A stretch of DNA of 64,000 nucleotides from assembly GCF_004340205.1 (NCBI RefSeq), contig NZ_SLWB01000001.1:124001-188000 (forward strand). The letters run 5' to 3'. The notes below the pieces were generated by a model. The model did no database searches, was not told where the DNA came from, and saw only the letters and a program-made list of their open reading frames with translations. The translations under genes and the position numbers were made by a program. Origin of the DNA: Acetobacteroides hydrogenigenes (GTDB taxonomy: Bacteria; Bacteroidota; Bacteroidia; Bacteroidales; ZOR0009). The stretch's first letter is position 1. Each line of letters opens with the position of its first letter. Shown here in pieces: positions 29,673 through 38,606 of this stretch.

Positions 29673-29710
29673 AAAGGTTGCCCGAATAGGACAACCTTTG
29701 TTGTTTTAGA
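29673..29710 (+). terminator. Intrinsic terminator of the YbjQ gene
   Basis: AAAGGTTG and CAACCTTT pair across an 11-base loop, followed by GTTGTTTT. Confidence 0.75.
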
Positions 29711-29787
29711 AGAGATGGAGCGGCCTTCAATGATTGCCATTTAACCAACGAATGGGCAGATGATGCGCAATCACCATCCTTTTTTTA

Positions 29788-29795
29788 TATTTTTG
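29788..29795 (+). promoter_or_regulatory. Candidate -7 box before the peptide-binding lipoprotein gene
   Basis: TATTTTTG fits TAnnTTTG exactly, but there is no TTTG 19-21 bp upstream. The ATG lies 10 bp after the box, which leaves almost no leader. Chance match possible in this T-rich stretch. Confidence 0.35.
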
Positions 29796-29805
29796 AGCCA
29801 AATTG

Positions 29806-31440
29806 ATGCTGGTGGTAAGAAGGATACTTATACTAATAATGGCAATGGCGGCATTCGGATGCTCGAACAAGAAGCACGAGCTCGCCGATGTGATTCGCTA
29901 CAACGAATCGAAGGGGATTGCAACGCTCGACCCCGCGTTTGCGAGCAACCTGCCAACCATTTGGCCTACCGTTCAGCTCTTCAACGGGCTCGTTCAACTT
30001 AACGACAGCCTTAACGTTGAGCCATCCATAGCAAAGTCGTGGGACATCAGCCCCGACAAAACCCTGTACACCTTCCACCTGCGCAACGACGTAGCCTTTC
30101 ACGACGACCCAGCGTTCCCAAAAGGAATCGGGCGTAAGGTAGTCGCCGCCGACTTTGCCTACTCGTTCAGCCGCATCCTCGACAACGATGTTGCTAGCCC
30201 CGGAAGATGGATATTCTCAGGGCTCGACACTACCTTCCACACTAAGGGCTTTTTTGCGGTAAACGACTCCACCTTTCAGGTTAAGATAAAAACCCCAGCC
30301 CCTTTCTTCCTTGGGATGCTCGCAATGCCCCTTACCTACGTTGTACCCAAAGAGGCGGTAGATCGTTACAAGGAGGACTTCCGCAAGCACCCCGTAGGAA
30401 CTGGACCGTTTATGTTTAAGATGTGGCGCGAAGGTGAGATGCTCGTGCTGGTAAAAAATCCCAAGTACTTCGAATTCGATAGTAAAGGTCAGCGCCTACC
30501 ATACCTCAAGGCGATAAACGTAACCTTCATCACCGATAAGTACTCCGAGTTTATGGAGTTCATCCGGGGCAACCTCGACTTTATCTCGGGGATTAACCAA
30601 TCAACCAAAGATGAGATCATCACCAACTCCGGCAAACTTAACCCGAAGTATGGGGATAGAATAAAGATGCTCACTTCGCCATACCTCAACACCGAGTACC
30701 TAGGCATAACGCAGAACCTACCCAAGAACCACCCGTTGATGAACCCGCTGGTGCGAAAGGCCATAGCGATAGGATTCGACAGGCAAAAGATGCTCAAGTA
30801 CCTGCGCAAGAACATGGCGCTGGCCGCCGAAAGCGGAATGATTCCTCAATCGATTCCTGACTATACGCCTAACGGCAAGCCGTATACGTACAATCCAACG
30901 CTTGCAGCGGAATTGCTCCGAAAGGCTGGTTACCCCAACGGTAAGGGAATAGCACCTATTAAGCTAACCTCTACCGAAGATTACGCCGACCTGTTGGAGT
31001 TTGTTCAGCACGACCTCTCGGCTATTGGAATTGCGATTGAAATCGATATCGTTCCTGGACCATCGTTCCGCCAACAAATGGCATCCGGCAAGCTGCAATT
31101 CTTTAGGGGATCATGGATTGCCGACTATCCCGATCCCGAGAACTACATGGCGCTCTTCTACTCGAACAACGAAAGCCCCAATGGGCCAAACTATACCCGG
31201 TTTAAAAGTCAAGAGTTTGATCAGCTCTATTTAGAATCCTTTTTTGAATCAAGTGGGAATAGGAGTAAAATCTTCGGCAAAATGAACCAGCTGCTTGCCG
31301 AGCAAACACCTGCAATCCCGCTATACTTCGACAAGGCCGTAAGGTTTGTCAAAAAGAAAATCGTTGGGTTAGAACCCAATCCAATGAACTATTTGTACTT
31401 AAAAAAAGCCTACAAGACTGATGATAGTAGTAGCCTATAG
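29806..31440 (+). CDS. ABC-type oligopeptide-binding lipoprotein (SBP family 5)
   Basis: 544 residues. The signal ends in the lipobox AAFGC, so it is a lipoprotein. The SBP_bac_5 pattern is clear: DPAFASNLPTIWPTVQLFNGL near the N-terminus, WDISPDKTLYTFHLRNDVAFHD, GTGPFMFKMWREGEMLVLVKNPKYF and NNESPNGPNYTRFKSQEFDQL. The family captures peptides, nickel chelates or murein peptides for an ABC importer. No permease genes adjoin it. The next gene, a BadF-type sugar kinase, starts 20 bp before this stop, so the two are translationally coupled. The pair suggests uptake or recycling of a peptide-linked amino sugar such as a murein fragment (inference). Confidence 0.85.
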   Translation: MLVVRRILILIMAMAAFGCSNKKHELADVIRYNESKGIATLDPAFASNLPTIWPTVQLFNGLVQLNDSLNVEPSIAKSWDISPDKTLYTFHLRNDVAFHDDPAFPKGIGRKVVAADFAYSFSRILDNDVASPGRWIFSGLDTTFHTKGFFAVNDSTFQVKIKTPAPFFLGMLAMPLTYVVPKEAVDRYKEDFRKHPVGTGPFMFKMWREGEMLVLVKNPKYFEFDSKGQRLPYLKAINVTFITDKYSEFMEFIRGNLDFISGINQSTKDEIITNSGKLNPKYGDRIKMLTSPYLNTEYLGITQNLPKNHPLMNPLVRKAIAIGFDRQKMLKYLRKNMALAAESGMIPQSIPDYTPNGKPYTYNPTLAAELLRKAGYPNGKGIAPIKLTSTEDYADLLEFVQHDLSAIGIAIEIDIVPGPSFRQQMASGKLQFFRGSWIADYPDPENYMALFYSNNESPNGPNYTRFKSQEFDQLYLESFFESSGNRSKIFGKMNQLLAEQTPAIPLYFDKAVRFVKKKIVGLEPNPMNYLYLKKAYKTDDSSSL

Positions 31441-32269
31441 CGGCTTGAGCCAAACCGAATGGCGTTTATGTGTTAGCACAACCGAAATCATTCAGTTTAC
31501 AACCGAAGAGCTTAATCCAATTTACGTGGATAGCTACACGGTGGTGCGAGCGCTTATGAACCGCTTCCCTAATGATGTCGATCCACGTAATGTTACTAAA
31601 GTATTCTTTTACGGTACCGGTTGTACCGCCCAACAGCACCAGCAGAGAATCGTCTTTTGCTTAGAGAGCTTTTTCGAAGAGGCAGAAGTAAACGTGGATA
31701 CCGACCTATTAGGTGCCGCAAAAGGTGTGTTTGATAGAAAGTCAGGCTTAATCGCCATCTTAGGCGCCAGTACAAGTACCTGTGCTTACGATGGATTGTC
31801 TGTTATAGAAACATCGACTCCTCTTAACTTCCATATCGGCAACGAGGGTGGAGGCATAAGCATCGGATCTGAAATAGCACAAAGCTACTACTACAAATAT
31901 ATGCCTGACGACCTTTTAGGGTTGTTCCAAAAAGAAACAGGGATGACTCAAGAGGAGCTTTACAGCCGACTAAATAGCTTCGAAACCCCTCATACATTCC
32001 TTACAAACCTAGTTACATTTGGAAGTGCCCATAAAGAGCATTCCTTTATTAAGCACCTAGTTCAGAAATCGTTCCGAAAATTCTTAGAGTTGCACCTATT
32101 GCCGCTCTCTATTAAAACAGGGATGAAAAACATCGGGATAGTGGGACCTATAGGCTTCCTTTTCGAGGAAATCGTGCAAAACGAGCTCGATTTGCACCAT
32201 CTACAAACCGATAAAATGCTGTATTCGCCTATCGAAGTGCTAACGCGATACCGTTGTTCCTATCTCTAA
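31421..32269 (+). CDS. BadF/BadG-type ATPase, probable N-acetylglucosamine kinase
   Basis: 282 residues of the ASKHA fold. The N-terminal VVAYSGLSQTEWRL is the phosphate-1 loop, VFFYGTGC the connecting strand, ILGASTSTCAYDG the phosphate-2 loop and NEGGGISIGSEIA the conserved substrate loop. Bacteroidota members are usually annotated N-acetylglucosamine or N-acetylmuramic acid kinases. In phosphate-2 the common GTGSNS is GASTST, a mild departure. It overlaps the preceding binding-protein gene by 20 bp and the convergent NACHT gene by 4 bp. Confidence 0.75.
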   Translation: MIVVAYSGLSQTEWRLCVSTTEIIQFTTEELNPIYVDSYTVVRALMNRFPNDVDPRNVTKVFFYGTGCTAQQHQQRIVFCLESFFEEAEVNVDTDLLGAAKGVFDRKSGLIAILGASTSTCAYDGLSVIETSTPLNFHIGNEGGGISIGSEIAQSYYYKYMPDDLLGLFQKETGMTQEELYSRLNSFETPHTFLTNLVTFGSAHKEHSFIKHLVQKSFRKFLELHLLPLSIKTGMKNIGIVGPIGFLFEEIVQNELDLHHLQTDKMLYSPIEVLTRYRCSYL

Positions 32270-34812
32270 ACAACGTTGTAGAGTTCGCGATTTTTATCGT
32301 TGACCATTGTCATGGAGTAGTCTCTAAACCTTTGAGCTTGTGTTTGCATTTTAAAGTTATCGAGAGTATCTGCCAATCGCTTTAGCTTCGATATTTCGAA
32401 TAGCTTAAAATTAGCGTTGCTACAAATTTCAAGTGCGGTATGATAGTAGCTCATAAACGTCTGCTTATCATCTTGCTGAAGGTGGCTGTACGCAAGCAGG
32501 ACATACCCAGACACCCTATTAATATAGCTCTGAGATATAGAAAGCGTATTTATGTGCTGCTCAAGACTGTACAATTGCATTGGAGTAAGCTTAAACCCAA
32601 AGTTCTCCATGCTCTTAATGTCCATTTGGTAAAGACTGTAAAGCATGGTTAACTTATCATCCTTCACCATTTCTTCCTTTATAGGATGATTCTCGATTAG
32701 CTCAACGATAGCCTTGGCCCCAGCCGTATTCTTGAAAAGGATTAGGTGAGGGATCAACTCTAAGTAAAAGTGGAAAATAGAAAGTTGATTTGAACTAGCA
32801 TTACGGTTAATCAATACATCTGCCCTAGCAACCTTTTTGCCAATATCACCAAGAAGTGCTGCATCATTGGTTATATGAGCAAAATAAACATTCCAAATTG
32901 TCCATATTAATATGCTATAGAAACAGCAAGATTCATCTATATCTAAATCTTTAAGTTCCTCTGAAAACGCAAGAAATCCATCACGATCGAGCAATTGAGC
33001 CCTAGAAATAGCCAATCCTGCCAAACAGTAAATCTTCTCATTTTTTGTAGTCGCCGAATACAGTATTAACTCCAAAAGTTTGTAGAATGAAGTGTTTAGG
33101 TAGTCAAAATCAAAGTACGAACTAATTAAAAATTCCTTTGCAGAAGAATGCTTGCAGTAATCCTGAACTAACAGTTGAAGAATTGGCTTATCATTCCTAA
33201 ACTGGAAAATGATAAACTTCAAAATATCTTTATCCTTACTAATTGTATCGGGGAGAAGGTAGAAATTCTTTATAGCCTCAAAGTTATTTTCTGAATATGC
33301 TATCGAATAAAGATTGTTGATTAAACGTATACGCAAATCCGAATTGGTATAATCCTTATCAACCTTTATGAATAGGTCTTGAGAAATTCCACCATTAGCT
33401 TCAACAATGTAACGAGTGATGAGCAAATCCCTTAGATTCGAATGCGAAAAATCTACTTGAACAACAAGGTTCTTAAACTTATTTGCCACAGTTTCTTCCG
33501 ATAGAATGCTAAATGCCAAAAGGTGCTCGTATGCCGAAAAGTAGTTTCCTCCTTTTCGAAGATGGATAGGATACATCTCTTTTAGATCGCTCTTCTTTAC
33601 AGGTTGTAGATTCTGTCCATAGCACTGCTTCTTTAGCATGAAGTTGATGATATCCAGGTTTTCATCCGCAAATTTTGCATGAGCAATTTCCCTAGAGATA
33701 AACTCATCAATAACATCATTGTAGTTCTGCAGTTTTAGCGTACTGCTATTATAGATTGAAATGAACAACTTTAGCATGTAAGGATGCGATATAGTTTCTC
33801 TAAGCATAAAATTCAGCTGTTCAACCAACAACGCTCTTCCTTTCGATTTTTTATTGATAAAATTATTGAAAGCATCTTGCAACTCTTTATGGTTCAACAA
33901 GGGCATGTTGGTAGTATCGCTATCAAATGCAGCAGACCGCAACCCCATCCAATGTGCAGATGCCCCCTTGTTGTTAATAACCTCCTGAACCAAACTCCTA
34001 CCCCAAACACTCGACCGTGTAGTAACCAAAACCTTAACACTTTTACTCCCAGAGTATTTACTTACAAACTCAACAACTTTCGAAAAAAAAGTTGCTGATT
34101 TAGTCATCGTGCTATCTATTTCATCAAGTGCATCAACTATAAAAATAAAGTACCTATCTCTAAATAATTCGGGACTCCCAAAAACATTCTCGTTGACTTT
34201 AAACAAGTTCCTTGAGATCCATGTATCAATTGGCATAGAATGGCTATAGGAGTCATCAACTTGGCTACCAGTTAAGAAATAGATAATACTATGTTTAAAA
34301 GTCTTACGATTCAAGTTCCTCATAACCCAAGAGGCTATACCCAAAGACTTTCCATAACCACCAGGAGCAATTATACTGGTAGCCATATAATCAGAACTAA
34401 CAAGTGCCGACATTTGATCATCAATACACTGCCTATAAATTACATCTTTTAAAACAACTCCTGATTTTTTTAAAATAAATGCCGATGTACCCACCGAAAT
34501 CGCTTGTGCGTTTTCTTTCGCAGTATCCCAAACTGTTGACAGATCTCCAATTTCTTTTCCTCCCTCAATGCTATTAAGAAAATCAGCCCACGACTTCTTA
34601 CCTATAAACTGCGAAAGGAGATCTAAAGTACTAGTAGAAGGCTTTTGTGGACTTGGAAGTAGACCCCAAATTCTACGCAATGTAGAATCGCTAATTCGTG
34701 CACCACAACGGTCGTATATCAACTCGGAAAGCGATTGGCAACTTTTTACATTAACCACTTTCCCTCCAAATTTTTGTTCAACCCGTCTTTTTAGTTCATC
34801 TACCATCTTCAA
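32266..34812 (-). CDS. NACHT-type STAND NTPase with N-terminal HTH-like domain
   Basis: 848 residues, cytosolic. Residues about 10-85 (SLSELIYDRCGARISDSTLRRIWG, then LDLLSQFIGKKSWADFLN) form a small helical module that Bacteroidota fuse to many effector and STAND proteins; it may bind nucleic acid. The NTPase core has a P-loop GGYGKS (151-156), the NACHT Walker B FIFIVDALDEID (222-233) and a sensor strand VKVLVTTRSSVWGR. The remaining 500 residues are helical, with no recognised repeat, and probably form the sensing arm. Prokaryotic NACHT proteins include antiphage sensors, but no effector domain was recognised here, so that role is inferred. The gene is clearly more AT-rich than its left-hand neighbours, which suggests acquisition. 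An ATG at 34806 is an equally good start. Confidence 0.8.
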   Translation of the reverse strand: MKMVDELKRRVEQKFGGKVVNVKSCQSLSELIYDRCGARISDSTLRRIWGLLPSPQKPSTSTLDLLSQFIGKKSWADFLNSIEGGKEIGDLSTVWDTAKENAQAISVGTSAFILKKSGVVLKDVIYRQCIDDQMSALVSSDYMATSIIAPGGYGKSLGIASWVMRNLNRKTFKHSIIYFLTGSQVDDSYSHSMPIDTWISRNLFKVNENVFGSPELFRDRYFIFIVDALDEIDSTMTKSATFFSKVVEFVSKYSGSKSVKVLVTTRSSVWGRSLVQEVINNKGASAHWMGLRSAAFDSDTTNMPLLNHKELQDAFNNFINKKSKGRALLVEQLNFMLRETISHPYMLKLFISIYNSSTLKLQNYNDVIDEFISREIAHAKFADENLDIINFMLKKQCYGQNLQPVKKSDLKEMYPIHLRKGGNYFSAYEHLLAFSILSEETVANKFKNLVVQVDFSHSNLRDLLITRYIVEANGGISQDLFIKVDKDYTNSDLRIRLINNLYSIAYSENNFEAIKNFYLLPDTISKDKDILKFIIFQFRNDKPILQLLVQDYCKHSSAKEFLISSYFDFDYLNTSFYKLLELILYSATTKNEKIYCLAGLAISRAQLLDRDGFLAFSEELKDLDIDESCCFYSILIWTIWNVYFAHITNDAALLGDIGKKVARADVLINRNASSNQLSIFHFYLELIPHLILFKNTAGAKAIVELIENHPIKEEMVKDDKLTMLYSLYQMDIKSMENFGFKLTPMQLYSLEQHINTLSISQSYINRVSGYVLLAYSHLQQDDKQTFMSYYHTALEICSNANFKLFEISKLKRLADTLDNFKMQTQAQRFRDYSMTMVNDKNRELYNVV

Positions 34813-34916
34813 ATACCTTCTTTTTTATGCAGAAATAAGCCATACTAAATAAGAGAAAAAATTTGACAACGATGACATTTGTTTCGCTAAATCTTTGAAT
34901 CTACTTTTACAACATC

Positions 34917-35038
34917 AAAAAACAGCGCTCCTTGATCGATTAAAAAAATTTCGGATAGGAGATAAAGTATTAGCAAAAAGATAGTGGTACGGGCAGTGAA
35001 CTAAAATAAAAATAAACATAAAGGAGCGCTTGTTTTTT
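34917..35038 (+). ncRNA. Candidate structured RNA, element 1
   Basis: ACAGCGCTCCTT (34922-34933) pairs with AAGGAGCGCTTGT (from 35021) across an 87-base interior, and a run of six T follows. The interior holds GGGCAGTG (34991-34998), which recurs in element 2 at a similar place. A closed long-range stem ending in a T-run suggests a short independently terminated transcript of about 120 nt. A weak -7 box (AATCTTTG) lies at 34890-34897. No known RNA family was recognised. Confidence 0.45.
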
Positions 35039-35093
35039 GAGATTAAAAAGTAAATCTAGATAAAATATATACTAACTATTAGATCATAAGGAA

Positions 35094-35208
35094 AGCGTCT
35101 TGCCCTTTGGCTATAGTAATGCTAATAGAAACAGCTAAGCATAGCAAAATTGATTCAAATACAGGGCAGTGTTAAAACCTAACGACCAAAGGGCGAGACG
35201 TTTTTCAA
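35094..35208 (+). ncRNA. Candidate structured RNA, element 2
   Basis: CGTCTTGCCCTTTGG (35096-35110) pairs with CCAAAGGGCGAGACG (35186-35200) with one wobble, followed by TTTTT. The interior is 75 bases and includes GGGCAGTG at 35164-35171. Its arms differ completely from those of element 1, yet the architecture and the interior word are the same, as expected for two copies of one RNA fold. TGCCCT in the left arm could also pair with AGGGCA inside, an alternative structure. Confidence 0.45.
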
Positions 35209-35490
35209 AGCAATAATTTCAAAGTATCACTTCATCCCCCCATTATCTTCCCTAATCTCGTACCAGAAATAGCATTTTATTAAGTTACCTCTTCTTGGAA
35301 TTACAACATCTTATTGCAACTTCAATTCAATTTTCACTAAAATAAAATCCATCTAAATTACACTCCTTAAGTATTTAAAAAACCAACACTTACAGTTTGA
35401 AACAAAATAACCCAAATTCTCTTACACTTTTCTTTTATATCAAGAGGAAAGATTTCGTATATTCACCGAAATTTTAATTCGTAAACAACT
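35209..35490. other. AT-rich leader region of aspA
   Basis: About 290 bp without a gene or clear repeat. No exact TAnnTTTG box was found. The aspA promoter must lie here, but I cannot place it. Confidence 0.3.
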
Positions 35491-35495
35491 GGAGG
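35491..35495 (+). promoter_or_regulatory. Strong Shine-Dalgarno site of aspA
   Basis: GGAGG sits seven bases before the ATG at 35503. Such a full site is unusual in this phylum, where most starts in the window have none. It fixes the aspA start and suggests efficient translation. Confidence 0.7.
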
Positions 35496-35502
35496 GTAAA
35501 CC

Positions 35503-36963
35503 ATGGAAAGCCTATTTGCTAAACTAAGTTCCCAAAATGTAAATATTCCTTTTTCAGGAAAGACGAGAACAGAACACGACCTATTGGGAGACAAGGAAGT
35601 ACCAGTAGAAGCATTTTTTGGAGTGCAGACTTTAAGAGCATTGGAAAACTTCAATATTAGCGGCGTTACGCTAAAGTTTTTCCCTATGCTTATAGAATCA
35701 TTTGCAATGGTAAAGGAGGCTACTGCCGAAGCCAACTGCGAACTAGGGCTTCTTGAACCAAATGTTAAAGATGCCATTGTAGAAGCCTGTAAGGTTGTAA
35801 AATCAGGCTCGCTAAATGAGCACTTTATCGTGGATATGGTGCAAGGAGGAGCAGGCACATCTACAAACATGAACGCCAATGAGGTTATTGCCAATATGGC
35901 TCTAGTTTCTATGGGCAAGAAGAAGGGTGAATATTCATTTGTTCATCCCAACAATCACGTTAATCTATCTCAATCTACAAACGACGCCTATCCTACTGCC
36001 GTTAAGCTTGCTGTAATTTTTAGCAATCAACAGTTGATAGACGTTTTAAAATCGCTTATTGAAGTCTTTAGAACTAAAGGCGTTGAGTTCAAAGACATTA
36101 TTAAAATGGGAAGAACTCAACTTCAAGATGCTGTACCTATGACTCTTGGACAAGCATTTGAAGCATATGCCGTTACTCTTTCTGAAGAGATTGAGCGTTT
36201 GGAACAAAACGTAAAGCTTTTTCACGAAATAAACATGGGAGCAACTGCAATCGGAACCGGAATTAACTCCGACCCTGACTACGCCCCTCTTGTTACAAAA
36301 ATTCTTGCACGCATTACAGATCTTCCGCTAGTCCAAGCAGCCAACCTTGTTGAAGCAACACAAGATACTGGTGCATTTGTAATGTACTCTTCTGCACTAA
36401 AACGCCTTGCCGTTAAGCTATCAAAAATATGTAACGATCTTAGACTACTATCGTCAGGCCCTCGCACAGGAATTGGAGAAATTAACCTTCCTCCAAAACA
36501 GCCAGGATCGTCAATTATGCCAGGAAAGGTTAATCCAGTAATCCCAGAAGTTGTTAATCAAATCGCTTTTAAGGTAATTGGGAACGACCTAACAGTTACA
36601 ATGGCTGCAGAAGCAGGACAACTTGAGCTCAACGTAATGGAGCCTATCATTGTATACAGCATCCACGAGTCTATAGAGCTACTTAGAAATGGTATGAGAA
36701 CTCTAAAAGATGAGTGCGTAATTGGAATTACAGCGAATGAAGAGCACTGTCGCAACCTAGTTCTTAACTCAATTGGCTTGGTAACAGCGCTTAACCCTTA
36801 CATTGGCTACGAAAATTCAACAATTGTAGCAAAAGAAGCGCTTGAGACAGGAAAGAGCGTTTACAATCTTGTACTCGAAAAAGGATTGCTTTCTCAGGAT
36901 GAGTTAGATAACATTCTCAAACCTGAGAATATGATTCAGCCAAGAAAGTTTACAAAGAAATAA
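35503..36963 (+). CDS. aspA: Aspartate ammonia-lyase
   Basis: 486 residues. Reversibly converts L-aspartate to fumarate and ammonia in the cytoplasm, feeding fumarate respiration or nitrogen metabolism in anaerobes. Fumarase/aspartase superfamily motifs appear in order: GGAGTSTNMNANEVIAN, the NLSQSTNDAYPTA stretch, MGRTQLQDAVPM and the flexible catalytic-loop signature SSIMPGKVNPVIPE with its serine. The N-terminus carries about 25 extra residues before the usual RTEHDLLGDKEVP, which is common among AspA proteins. The start follows a GGAGG site and a strong terminator lies downstream, so the gene is monocistronic. AspA is preferred over FumC because of the RTEHDLLGDKEVP word and the overall pattern. 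Confidence 0.9.
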   Translation: MESLFAKLSSQNVNIPFSGKTRTEHDLLGDKEVPVEAFFGVQTLRALENFNISGVTLKFFPMLIESFAMVKEATAEANCELGLLEPNVKDAIVEACKVVKSGSLNEHFIVDMVQGGAGTSTNMNANEVIANMALVSMGKKKGEYSFVHPNNHVNLSQSTNDAYPTAVKLAVIFSNQQLIDVLKSLIEVFRTKGVEFKDIIKMGRTQLQDAVPMTLGQAFEAYAVTLSEEIERLEQNVKLFHEINMGATAIGTGINSDPDYAPLVTKILARITDLPLVQAANLVEATQDTGAFVMYSSALKRLAVKLSKICNDLRLLSSGPRTGIGEINLPPKQPGSSIMPGKVNPVIPEVVNQIAFKVIGNDLTVTMAAEAGQLELNVMEPIIVYSIHESIELLRNGMRTLKDECVIGITANEEHCRNLVLNSIGLVTALNPYIGYENSTIVAKEALETGKSVYNLVLEKGLLSQDELDNILKPENMIQPRKFTKK

Positions 36964-36977
36964 GGTAAAGTAAAAAG

Positions 36978-37007
36978 GAAGGAGGTCAATTGGCCTCCTT
37001 CTTTTTT
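36978..37007 (+). terminator. Intrinsic terminator between aspA and xseB
   Basis: GAAGGAGG and CCTCCTTC pair around an 8-base loop, followed by TTTTTT. The reverse strand also has a T-rich tail, so it probably ends both convergent transcripts. Confidence 0.85.
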
Positions 37008-37017
37008 AGATGTTCAT

Positions 37018-37221
37018 CTACTGCTCCTTCATGCCTTTCAGAATTCCGTCAACCTCACCCTCCGTCTTTCGAAGTTTTTCTTTGCAGAACTTAATAAGTT
37101 CTGAAGCACGCTTAACGTCTTCTGCAATTTGATCTATATTGACATTTTGCTCCTCAATGCGAGTCAAGATCTCTTTAAGTTCATAGAGGGCAGCACTATA
37201 AGTTAGTTCCTTTTTTGCCAT
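37018..37221 (-). CDS. xseB: Exodeoxyribonuclease VII small subunit
   Basis: 67 residues, the usual size. Two long helices contain YELKEILTRIEEQNVNIDQIAEDVKRASELIKFCKEKL in pieces typical of XseB. It binds XseA in the cytoplasmic complex that degrades single-stranded DNA to oligonucleotides. Its start lies 19 bp inside xseA, so it is translationally coupled. Confidence 0.9.
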   Translation of the reverse strand: MAKKELTYSAALYELKEILTRIEEQNVNIDQIAEDVKRASELIKFCKEKLRKTEGEVDGILKGMKEQ

Positions 37222-38606
37222 AAATATTCTGTTTTACTATCAACTTCTACAACCTCACTCTTAATTCTACCTGTACTTAAAACTGTTTCTATAACCTGAC
37301 CCACCAAGCCTTCTGTTTGCCTCACTACAAAACCATTACAAAGCGTAAGAGAATACCCTCTTTTTAGAATTTCATTAGGATTTGAAGCATTGATCCTAAT
37401 TTCGAGATTCTCTAAAGCATTCTTTAATTTGGTCAAACCAATTTTCGAACCGAGATTCAACTCACGATCAACTTGCTCCAAACGATCCTTATTACGCTTT
37501 AGGCTAAACGACACCAACGATTGTAGCGAAAGCGCCATCTCATCCGAGATTCTTTTATGTCTATTCAGGACAGTACTAGCCTGATTAGATATTGCAAAGG
37601 CAAGATCCCCAAGTAAAACCTCTTGCTGATTCAGCATACTTCGGACTCTATTTAAGAGATCATATTCTACTTCAAGCGCTAAAAGTTTTTGATCTTGAAT
37701 CAGCCGTTGGGCCATAAGTCCAATACCTCTTACACAATCATCTAGGTCCCCATCAAACTCTCCCAACTTATCAACCAAGAAGTTTGCTACTGCAGTCGGT
37801 GTTTTAAAGGATTGATGAGCAACAATATCAACCACACTCTCATCTTTATCATGACCAATTCCCGAAAGAATCGGCAACGGGAACTGGGCAACATTTGCAG
37901 CAACTTCATATGAGTCAAAACAAGCCAGATCGGTTTGCGAGCCCCCTCCTCTAATAATCACAACAACATCAAAACGGGTTAACTGACTGTATATTTTGTC
38001 CAACGCTGCGACGATAGATGCTTCAGCCTCATCCCCCTGCATTACTGCTGCAAACAGTTCTAAGTTAAAGGTATATCCAAACGGATTATCAGATATATGA
38101 TTCCTAAAGTCTTGATAACCGGCAGCACCTCGAGATGATATCACCGCTATACGTTGTGGAACCATCGGGAAGCTAAGTTCCCTATTCAGATCAATAATTC
38201 CATCATCCATTAACCGCTGAATAACGAGATTCCGCTGCAGTTTCATCTCGCCGATTGTATACGATGGATCGATATCCACAATGTTTAAGCTGAGCCCATA
38301 CACCTCGTGAAAACGAACATCAACCTTAATAAGAACCTTAAGGCCTTCTTCGAGAGCAACCCTTGTTGATGTCTCGAAGTATGTTTTTAAAAGACGAAAC
38401 TTGTTAGCCCAAATATTAGCACTTACCTTGGCCCTTATTTTTACGCCATCAGAATCCTCCTTCTCTACCAATTCTAGATAGCAATGCCCTGCATAGTTAA
38501 GCTTCATTTCTCCTATTTCAGCAACCACCCATACAGGTAATGGGAAGGAATCTATAAGGCTATCCCTTATTTTTTTCTGTAAATCAAATAATGATAGATA
38601 CTCCAT
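37203..38606 (-). CDS. xseA: Exodeoxyribonuclease VII large subunit
   Basis: 467 residues, with an N-terminal OB fold (VWVVAEIGEMKLNYAGHCYLELVEK in part) followed by the catalytic domain with ISSRGAAGYQDF, the RGGGSQTDLACFDS motif and PILSGIGHDKDESVVD, then a long coiled-coil C-terminal arm. It cuts single-stranded DNA from both ends without metal. The start ATG shares one base with the TGA of the upstream protease gene, and xseB overlaps downstream: a tight operon. Confidence 0.95.
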   Translation of the reverse strand: MEYLSLFDLQKKIRDSLIDSFPLPVWVVAEIGEMKLNYAGHCYLELVEKEDSDGVKIRAKVSANIWANKFRLLKTYFETSTRVALEEGLKVLIKVDVRFHEVYGLSLNIVDIDPSYTIGEMKLQRNLVIQRLMDDGIIDLNRELSFPMVPQRIAVISSRGAAGYQDFRNHISDNPFGYTFNLELFAAVMQGDEAEASIVAALDKIYSQLTRFDVVVIIRGGGSQTDLACFDSYEVAANVAQFPLPILSGIGHDKDESVVDIVAHQSFKTPTAVANFLVDKLGEFDGDLDDCVRGIGLMAQRLIQDQKLLALEVEYDLLNRVRSMLNQQEVLLGDLAFAISNQASTVLNRHKRISDEMALSLQSLVSFSLKRNKDRLEQVDRELNLGSKIGLTKLKNALENLEIRINASNPNEILKRGYSLTLCNGFVVRQTEGLVGQVIETVLSTGRIKSEVVEVDSKTEYLWQKRN

